DNA from: an uncultured Collinsella sp. | Lineage (GTDB): Bacteria > Actinomycetota > Coriobacteriia > Coriobacteriales > Coriobacteriaceae | Direction: 5' to 3' | Assembly (NCBI GenBank): GCA_900542305.1 | Contig: UQMU01000011.1 | Location: 1 to 57,199 of the forward strand | Length of the DNA stretch: 57,199 nt | Shown here: positions 51,670 through 57,199 of the stretch, piece after piece | Numbering within the stretch: position 1 is the stretch's first letter | How the letters are laid out: each line of letters begins with the position of its first letter | The notes under the pieces: generated by a model | The model's database searches: none | What the model saw: the letters and a program-made list of their open reading frames with translations, nothing else | Told to the model about the DNA's origin: nothing | Made by a program: the position numbers and the translations under genes

Positions 51670-53094
51670 CTAGCACACACCTTCCACAAAGCGGTCGAGC
51701 TCAACAAAGCGGGAACCCTTGACCAGTACAACATCATGTTTTTCAAGCGCGCCGCCCATGCGGTCGAGCACCTGCTGATAATCGGAGAACACCTGGATGC
51801 GGTCATCGTCCATGCCCATCATGCGCGCGGCATCGGCCATAAGCTGGGACAGCTCACCACCCACGCACGCCAGCATGTCGAGCTTCTTGGCGGCGGCATA
51901 GGCGCCCACGAGCTCATGCATGCGAGGAGCCTCATCGCCCATCTCGCCCATCTCGCCCAGGATAGCCATGCGAGACCCCGCGCACGAAAGCGAGCACAGC
52001 AGGTCGAGGCCAGCAGCCATCGATTCGGCACTGGCGTTATAGGAGTCATCGATGATGCGTGCACCGCTCTTGGCGCGCTTGATCTCCTGGCGGTGACCGG
52101 TGATCGTGAGGCCCCTAAAGGCAGCATCGATCTGCTCGGGTGTCACGCCCAGGCGATAGGCAACCGCGGCGGCCTTAACGGCATTAGGAACGGACTGCAC
52201 GCCGGGGATGGCAAGCATGGTATCGATCGTCTCACCCTGGCCAAAATCGAGCGTAAAGACCGGACGGCCCTCGTCATCAACACGAATGTCGCGGGCGCGG
52301 ACCTCATCATCGTCCGATACGCCGGCCAGCATCACGTCGATACCAGCAGGCTGGGCGAACGTATCGCGAATGAACGGCGTAAAGTCGTCCTCGCCGCCCA
52401 AAACCAGCAGCGGCAAGAAGTCGCCAGCGGCGCACATACCCTGGACAATCTCGGCCTTAGCGCGGGCGATGTTCTCGCGGCTGCCCAAAATGCCGATGTG
52501 AGAGGTACCGATCTTGCTCACGATGGCAAGGTTGGGATTGGCGGACTGGGACAGGCGCTCGATCTCGTGGAAATGGTTCATGCCCATCTCGAGCACCAGG
52601 ACCTCGGTATCGGCCGGAGCGGAAAGCACCGTGAGCGGCATGCCGATCAGGTTATTGAAATTGCCCTTGGTGGCCCAAACACGATAGCGCTTGGCGAGCA
52701 CGGCGGCGAGCACGTCCTTGGTCGTCGTCTTGCCGATGGAACCGGTAATACCAACGACCAGGCAGCCAAGCTCCAGACGGTACGTGTGCGCCAAACGCAG
52801 CAGAAAGTCCTCGGGATCATCGGTCAGCAAGATGGCACAGCCCTTGTCCTGCGCCAGCGAGACCAGCTCGGCCTCGGGCTCACGCGTCATTACGACGGCG
52901 CCGGCACCCGACTGGACGGCACGGGAAGCAAAATCATTGCCGTCGACGTTTTCACCGGGAAAGGCGACGAAAATCGTCCCTTCCTCGACCTGACGCGAGT
53001 CGATAACGCACCCGCGGCATACCCGATCGGCTTCTCCCGTCACGGTTCGGGCCCCTGTTGCGGCCGCGAGGTTGTTGACGGCGATCTCTATCAT
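51670..53094 (-). CDS. murF: UDP-MurNAc-tripeptide-D-alanyl-D-alanine ligase
   Basis: A 474-residue ligase adding D-Ala-D-Ala. VCRGCVIDSRQVEEGTIFVA is the substrate domain, the ATP loop is ITGSIGKTTTKDVL, and EMGMNHFHEIERLS, IIDDSYNASAESMAAGLD are MurF marks. GGGGAG lies 5 nt before the ATG. murE, which makes the substrate, is not beside it. The 127-bp gap to the FtsI gene holds no clear signal. Confidence 0.96.
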   Translation of the reverse strand: MIEIAVNNLAAATGARTVTGEADRVCRGCVIDSRQVEEGTIFVAFPGENVDGNDFASRAVQSGAGAVVMTREPEAELVSLAQDKGCAILLTDDPEDFLLRLAHTYRLELGCLVVGITGSIGKTTTKDVLAAVLAKRYRVWATKGNFNNLIGMPLTVLSAPADTEVLVLEMGMNHFHEIERLSQSANPNLAIVSKIGTSHIGILGSRENIARAKAEIVQGMCAAGDFLPLLVLGGEDDFTPFIRDTFAQPAGIDVMLAGVSDDDEVRARDIRVDDEGRPVFTLDFGQGETIDTMLAIPGVQSVPNAVKAAAVAYRLGVTPEQIDAAFRGLTITGHRQEIKRAKSGARIIDDSYNASAESMAAGLDLLCSLSCAGSRMAILGEMGEMGDEAPRMHELVGAYAAAKKLDMLACVGGELSQLMADAARMMGMDDDRIQVFSDYQQVLDRMGGALEKHDVVLVKGSRFVELDRFVEGVC

Positions 53095-53221
53095 TGCAGC
53101 TCCCCTGTAAACCTAATAATGCTATCGGCGTATTGTATCCCAGCGCCGCGCATGCGTGGTGCAGGGCATGTGAACACCCCTCATATGGGACAACAAACCA
53201 CGCCCCAAAGATTGTAACCCC

Positions 53222-55087
53222 CTACTTCGTGTGCGGGATACCCAGCACGTCGAGCGCGTTGGCCATAATGGACTGGAACGGCACCGCAGCGGCATCTGAG
53301 CCGCTCGGCGTTCCGTCAAGCGTGATATAGCACAGCACCTTGGGCGATTGTGCCGGCGCAAAGCCCATAAAGGACGACATGTAGTTCTCCTTGAGGTAGC
53401 CGCCGTTCTCGTCGGCTCGTTCGGCCGTACCGGTCTTACCCGCCACGTCATAGCCGTCAACCGCGCCGCCAACGCCCGTTCCCTCGGACACGACCGTCTG
53501 CATGCACGATGTCACCTGGGATGCGGCGTCCTCAGAAATCGCGCGCTCGCCTTCGCCCCAGTCCTTCTCGTCGCCTTTGCTGGACTTATAGAAGTGCGGG
53601 GTCATCATCACGCCGCCGTTGGCGATGCCGCCCACGGCACGTGCGATCTCAATCGGCGAGACGGACAGCGCCTGTCCAAAGCTCATCGATCCCAGCGTGG
53701 CGCCGTCATACTGGTCACGCTCCTTGACGATGCCCAGGCTCTCGCCCGGAAAATCGACACCAGAGCTGTGACCGATGCCCCACTTGTCCACATAGGCGGC
53801 AAAGTCGTCGGCACCGATCTTGCGCCCCACCAGGACAAAGCCCACATTGGACGAACGGCGCATCATCTCGCGCACATCCATGGTCATGGCATAGTCGCGC
53901 TTGTCGGCATCGGTGACGGTATCGTCGCCCACCTTGATGCTCGCCGGCACCTCAAACGACGTACTCGATCGCACGACGCCCAAGTCGAAGCCGGCGCCCG
54001 CCACGAGCGTCTTAAAGACCGAGCCGGGCTCGTAGGCGTCGGTGACCAGGCGCAGATTCATATCCTCGGTCTTGGCATTCTCCAGATCGGTCTGGTCGTA
54101 GGTCGGGTACGAGCAGGCTGCCAAAATCTCGCCTGTCGTAGGATCGGTGACCAGCGCCGAGCCGTTCTTGGCCTTAGTCTTCTCAACTGCCTCTGCCAGG
54201 GCATCCTCGGCCGCACGCTGGATATTGACGTCGAGCGTCGTCACGATATCAACGCCGTCGACCGCAGCCACCTTTTTATAGGCACCGCCCGCGATATAGC
54301 TGCCGTCCCTCGCGCGCTCGCGTACGAGAGAACCGTTCGTGCCGGTCAGAAGCTTGTTGTATTGCTTTTCGAGACCCGTCAAGCCGTCGTTGTCTACATT
54401 CACTACACCCAGCACCTGCGATGCCAGATTGCCGTATGGATATACGCGCTTCATGGCCTGCTCAAAAAGCACGCCGGGCAGGTTCTTCTTCTCCAGCGCC
54501 GCAACATCGTCTTCGTCCACCTGGCGCTTGATATACACCCAGGTTCCATCGGACTCAACGAGCTTGCGGCAGGTCTTTTTATCGATTCCAGTTGCCTTGA
54601 CCAGCGCCGACACCGTCTTGTCAACATCCTCGACAAGCTGCGGGTTCACGGCGATGTTGCGACATTCGACCGACGACGCCAACACGTTGCCGTTGCGGTC
54701 GTAGATGGTGCCGCGTTTGGCATAGAGGGTCTGCGCAAGCAGGCGGCGCGCATCGGCACGCTCGCGCAGTTTATCGGCTTCGACAATTTGATAGTCGGCA
54801 AGGCGAAAGACGCCCAAGCCCAAGCCAAGCCCGATGAAGCCCATGACGGCTTTGCGGCGAGGCAGAGGTGCGCCTGTGAGCCATTCGGTCGACGAACTCT
54901 TGCGCGACCTGGTGTTATGCACTTGAGGGCCGCCCGAGCCGCGAAGTCGCGACGCCGGGTCGTTGCCACGGGACTGCCCGGCGTTGTAAGATTGCCGACC
55001 CGTTCCTTGATAACCAGAACGTCCCCGCGACGAGGGACGTCCAGAACCGCGGCCCCCATCGGAACCGCGGCGATAGTCATTTGTCAT
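53222..55087 (-). CDS. ftsI: Septal penicillin-binding protein (FtsI/PBP2B type transpeptidase)
   Basis: 621 residues: a Gly/Ser/Arg-rich cytoplasmic head (1-78), one membrane helix (about 80-97), the dimerisation domain from RGTIYDRNGNVLASS (126-140), and the transpeptidase. Active-site motifs: SVFK with Ser356, SSN at 412-414 and KTGT at 551-554. The enzyme cross-links septal peptidoglycan and is a beta-lactam target. It starts 17 bp after ftsL. No PASTA domains, unlike many Gram-positive homologues. Confidence 0.93.
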   Translation of the reverse strand: MTNDYRRGSDGGRGSGRPSSRGRSGYQGTGRQSYNAGQSRGNDPASRLRGSGGPQVHNTRSRKSSSTEWLTGAPLPRRKAVMGFIGLGLGLGVFRLADYQIVEADKLRERADARRLLAQTLYAKRGTIYDRNGNVLASSVECRNIAVNPQLVEDVDKTVSALVKATGIDKKTCRKLVESDGTWVYIKRQVDEDDVAALEKKNLPGVLFEQAMKRVYPYGNLASQVLGVVNVDNDGLTGLEKQYNKLLTGTNGSLVRERARDGSYIAGGAYKKVAAVDGVDIVTTLDVNIQRAAEDALAEAVEKTKAKNGSALVTDPTTGEILAACSYPTYDQTDLENAKTEDMNLRLVTDAYEPGSVFKTLVAGAGFDLGVVRSSTSFEVPASIKVGDDTVTDADKRDYAMTMDVREMMRRSSNVGFVLVGRKIGADDFAAYVDKWGIGHSSGVDFPGESLGIVKERDQYDGATLGSMSFGQALSVSPIEIARAVGGIANGGVMMTPHFYKSSKGDEKDWGEGERAISEDAASQVTSCMQTVVSEGTGVGGAVDGYDVAGKTGTAERADENGGYLKENYMSSFMGFAPAQSPKVLCYITLDGTPSGSDAAAVPFQSIMANALDVLGIPHTK

Positions 55088-55104
55088 ACTCAGCTACCGT
55101 CTTG

Positions 55105-55575
55105 CTACTGAGCGGTCGCGGTCGCGTTGGCGCCCGCGGCTGCATCCTGCGAAAAGTCAAGTGTAACGCTCTCGCTGGGCTCCACCATGCCATAAGCGCC
55201 CGCAAGGTCGCGAATGCGCGTGTCGGCGCCATAGACCGAATGCATGACCTCCAGGTCGGAGCTCTCATCGGTCGCCTTTTCGAGCGTGCTGGTAAGCTCG
55301 GCGTTGCTGTTGAGCACCTGGGCCGTAACGCCGGCGAGCGCCACGCGGGCGACGCCGATCGTCATGAAGATAGCCGCAATGATGCAAAACGTTTTAAGAA
55401 CGCTCATGAAAACCGGGCTTACCGCCTGGTTTGCCTGACGGCCCGCGCCCGTGTAGACATCAAAGCGCGGCGCGCGCTGCTCACGGGGAGCAACGGGGGC
55501 CTGCGGCGTCTCACGATAGGCGGGCATGGCGTTCATATCATAGGCGAGTGCTGCGCTTGAAGTGTTGTAGCCCAT
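55105..55575 (-). CDS. ftsL: FtsL-like division protein
   Basis: A 156-residue protein with a 55-residue cytoplasmic head, one membrane helix (about 58-80, FMSVLKTFCIIAAIFMTIGV) and a short external coiled coil (NSNAELTSTLEKATDESSDLEV read as two heptad runs), then an Ala-rich tail. Its place between rsmH and ftsI and its layout identify it as FtsL although sequence similarity within this family is weak. GGAGG lies 9 nt before the ATG. Confidence 0.75.
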   Translation of the reverse strand: MGYNTSSAALAYDMNAMPAYRETPQAPVAPREQRAPRFDVYTGAGRQANQAVSPVFMSVLKTFCIIAAIFMTIGVARVALAGVTAQVLNSNAELTSTLEKATDESSDLEVMHSVYGADTRIRDLAGAYGMVEPSESVTLDFSQDAAAGANATATAQ

Positions 55576-55665
55576 GATATGCCGCCTCCCATCCCGAGTA
55601 CGTTGGTAGTGTGTTTAAGCTTCGTTTATGGTGCGAGCGGGAGGTCCAATATCGCGCGGTCGCGC

Positions 55666-56631
55666 CTACAGACGCTGCGCCACGCGGATTTTGGCTGATC
55701 TCGCCCGAGGGTTGCGCTCAACCTCATCAGGCTGGGCAACCAAGGGTTTGCGGGTGATGACCTTGAGTATCGGCACGTTGCCGCACACGCACACCGGAAT
55801 CTCCGGCGGACACGTGCACCCCTGGCTCATCTCCTTAAAGTGGTTCTTTACGATACGGTCCTCGAGCGAGTGATACGAGATGACGCAGATACGTCCGCCC
55901 GGGTTGAGCCACCTGGTGGCGGCATCAAGCCCTCGTTCGAGCACATCGAGCTCGTGATTAACCTCGATGCGAATGGCCTGGAAACTTTTCTTGGCCGGGT
56001 GTCCGCCATGCCGACGAGCGGCAGCCGGGATACCCGCCTTGATGATCTCGACAAATTGGCCGGTGGTTTCGATCGGTTCTTGCTCACGGCGGCGCACGAT
56101 CTCGCGCGCGATCTGCGAGGCGAACTTCTCTTCGCCGTAGACGCGTAGAATCCGGGCGAGGTCGTGTTCGTTATAGGTGTTGATGACCTCAGCTGCGTTT
56201 AAGGTGTTATTGCCCGGATCCATCCGCATGTCCAATGGGGCGTCCTCGTTATACGAAAAGCCCCTGCCAGGGATATCGAGTTGCGGTGACGAAACGCCCA
56301 AATCGAACAGGAAGCCATCGACCCCGGGCACCTCGGCCGAGCAAAGCAGCTCGTCCAAGTCGCCGAAGTTGCCCTTCAGCAGCTGGTGCGGAACGCCGGG
56401 AACCTCGCGGTCCAGACGGGCGCCAGCGGCCTCGAGGGCCATGTCGTCCTGATCGACGCCGAGCAAAAGGCCCGTCTCCCCCACCTGCGCGGCCATCTTT
56501 ACCGAATGGCCGGCACCGCCAAGGGTGCAATCGCAGACAACGGAGCCGCTCTTTAGCCGCAGCGACTCAAGCACTTCGCCGAGCATGACAGGTTCATGCC
56601 GATATTCTTGTGTCAAGATCCCACGCTCCAT
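55666..56631 (-). CDS. rsmH: 16S rRNA (cytosine(1402)-N4)-methyltransferase
   Basis: A 321-residue SAM-dependent enzyme modifying C1402 in the decoding centre. YRHEPVMLGEVLESL starts the family, DCTLGGAGHSVKM binds SAM, and FLFDLGVSSPQLD, GFSYNEDAPLDMRMD, AIRIEVNHELDVL and ISYHSLEDRIVKNHF follow. It lies 20 bp after mraZ. A two-Cys-pair segment (CTCPPEIPVCVCG) is usual for this family. Confidence 0.96.
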   Translation of the reverse strand: MERGILTQEYRHEPVMLGEVLESLRLKSGSVVCDCTLGGAGHSVKMAAQVGETGLLLGVDQDDMALEAAGARLDREVPGVPHQLLKGNFGDLDELLCSAEVPGVDGFLFDLGVSSPQLDIPGRGFSYNEDAPLDMRMDPGNNTLNAAEVINTYNEHDLARILRVYGEEKFASQIAREIVRRREQEPIETTGQFVEIIKAGIPAAARRHGGHPAKKSFQAIRIEVNHELDVLERGLDAATRWLNPGGRICVISYHSLEDRIVKNHFKEMSQGCTCPPEIPVCVCGNVPILKVITRKPLVAQPDEVERNPRARSAKIRVAQRL

Positions 56632-56651
56632 CCGTTACCCGTGCCTTGCCC

Positions 56652-57086
56652 TTACGAGAAGAAGAGGTCCAGCAGGGCCTCATCGTCATCGTCCTCATCG
56701 GCCGCGGCGCGATCCCAAACCTCAAGGTGGTCGTAGTTGCCCACAACCGTGACCTCGCGGTCGAGGTTCGCCTGCTTGCGGAGAGACTCGGAAAGACCGA
56801 TACGACCGGCGCTGTCCACGTCCATCGACGTGGTGCGCTTGTTGATCGCCCTCATGAGCTTCTGGTCATTAATGTCACGCGGGTTAAAACCCTCGTGGCC
56901 CTCACGACCCGCGAAGAGTCCTTCGACCCACTTATCGAAGGCCTCGGCAGAGAACACGTACAGAGCATCGACATCCAGGGCTTTGAACACGCGAACGTGC
57001 TCTCCAAGCTCCTCGCGAAGGGGTGCAGGCAGGGACAGACGACCTTTTGCATCGAGATTGCGCTCGTATGCACCCGTCATTCCCAT
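56652..57086 (-). CDS. mraZ: Transcriptional regulator MraZ
   Basis: A 144-residue protein of two AbrB-like (SpoVT) repeats: GAYERNLDAKGRLSLPAPLR at the start and DVDSAGRIGLSESLRKQANL in the second half, each containing the D-x-K/A-G-R DNA-binding turn. MraZ forms a ring and binds GGG repeats before its own operon. The tail is acidic (DEDDDDEA). GGGAGG precedes the ATG. First gene of the dcw cluster. Confidence 0.95.
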   Translation of the reverse strand: MGMTGAYERNLDAKGRLSLPAPLREELGEHVRVFKALDVDALYVFSAEAFDKWVEGLFAGREGHEGFNPRDINDQKLMRAINKRTTSMDVDSAGRIGLSESLRKQANLDREVTVVGNYDHLEVWDRAAADEDDDDEALLDLFFS

Positions 57087-57122
57087 GTGCGCCCTCCCCT
57101 CGGTTACTCAGATGGCACGTAC

Positions 57123-57139
57123 GCGGGGAACCACCCCGC
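57123..57139. promoter_or_regulatory. Second GGGG palindrome in the mraZ leader
   Basis: GCGGGGAACCACCCCGC has 6-bp arms and a 5-nt centre, the same design as the palindrome at 57160-57176, whose centre is 37 bp away. It lies between the expected transcript start and the mraZ ribosome site, as a further MraZ site or an RNA hairpin. Confidence 0.55.
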
Positions 57140-57154
57140 CTGTCGACGTCATCA

Positions 57155-57183
57155 ATAATATGGGGAACCGCCCCATTTTTCAA
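57155..57183 (-). promoter_or_regulatory. mraZ: mraZ promoter with MraZ-type operator in the spacer
   Basis: On the minus strand, TTGAAA (57183-57178) and TATTAT (57160-57155) are 17 bp apart, the ideal spacing. The palindrome ATGGGGAACCGCCCCAT (57160-57176) fills that spacer almost exactly. MraZ is known to bind TGGG-type repeats upstream of its gene, so autorepression by blocking RNA polymerase is the natural reading. A further CCCCA copy lies at 57191-57195. Confidence 0.65.
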
Positions 57184-57199
57184 CATCTTTCCCCACCCC

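Overview
The window is a 57 kb, GC-rich, gene-dense chromosomal segment. The division and cell-wall cluster lacks ftsA but carries sepF, yggT and divIVA. Several division proteins have long basic or Pro/Ala-rich extensions. Together with the codon usage this points to an actinobacterium of the class Coriobacteriia, most likely Collinsella or a close relative. That assignment is inference from content, not from a database search. No rRNA or tRNA gene, insertion sequence or CRISPR array was recognised.

Left arm (1-10.8 kb), accessory in character: the 3' end of trpS, a HAD phosphatase, a small MGMT-family protein, a membrane-protein gene broken by two frameshifts, an MFS exporter, an SPFH/band-7 protein with a ribbon-helix-helix partner, and a cluster of XRE regulators fused to membrane segments. 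A 440-bp stretch of one XRE gene recurs without visible change 2.5 kb away (7840-8279 and 10334-10773). There it joins a decapitated fourth XRE gene to unrelated DNA. This is either a recent rearrangement or an assembly join.

Middle (10.8-33.3 kb), metabolic: L-cysteine desulfidase, rpiB, ndk, argH and argG, polA, an M18 aminopeptidase, yaaA, TPP-riboswitch-controlled thiC followed by thiD, an SGNH hydrolase, a PARG-like protein with an altered catalytic motif, a BAX-inhibitor-1 membrane protein, pit with its DUF47 partner, and a nitroreductase. argG is preceded by a 24-codon arginine-rich leader ORF and mutually exclusive hairpins, which looks like translation-coupled attenuation. A regular array of three 55-bp palindromes lies between thiD and the SGNH hydrolase. 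Two long intergenic inverted repeats each border DNA in which the + strand is rich in G and T.

Right arm (33.4-57.2 kb), almost all on the minus strand: cell division, wall synthesis and phosphate. In transcription order: mraZ, rsmH, ftsL, ftsI, murF, mraY, murD, ftsW, murG, murC, murB, ftsQ, ftsZ; then pgeF-pstS-pstC-pstA-pstB-phoU; then yggS, sepF, yggT, divIVA. murE is missing from its usual place between ftsI and murF. An MraZ-type GGGG palindrome lies exactly in the spacer of a good mraZ promoter. The first group makes lipid II and the septal synthase; FtsZ, SepF and DivIVA organise the septum and poles; the Pst/PhoU operon supplies and senses phosphate.
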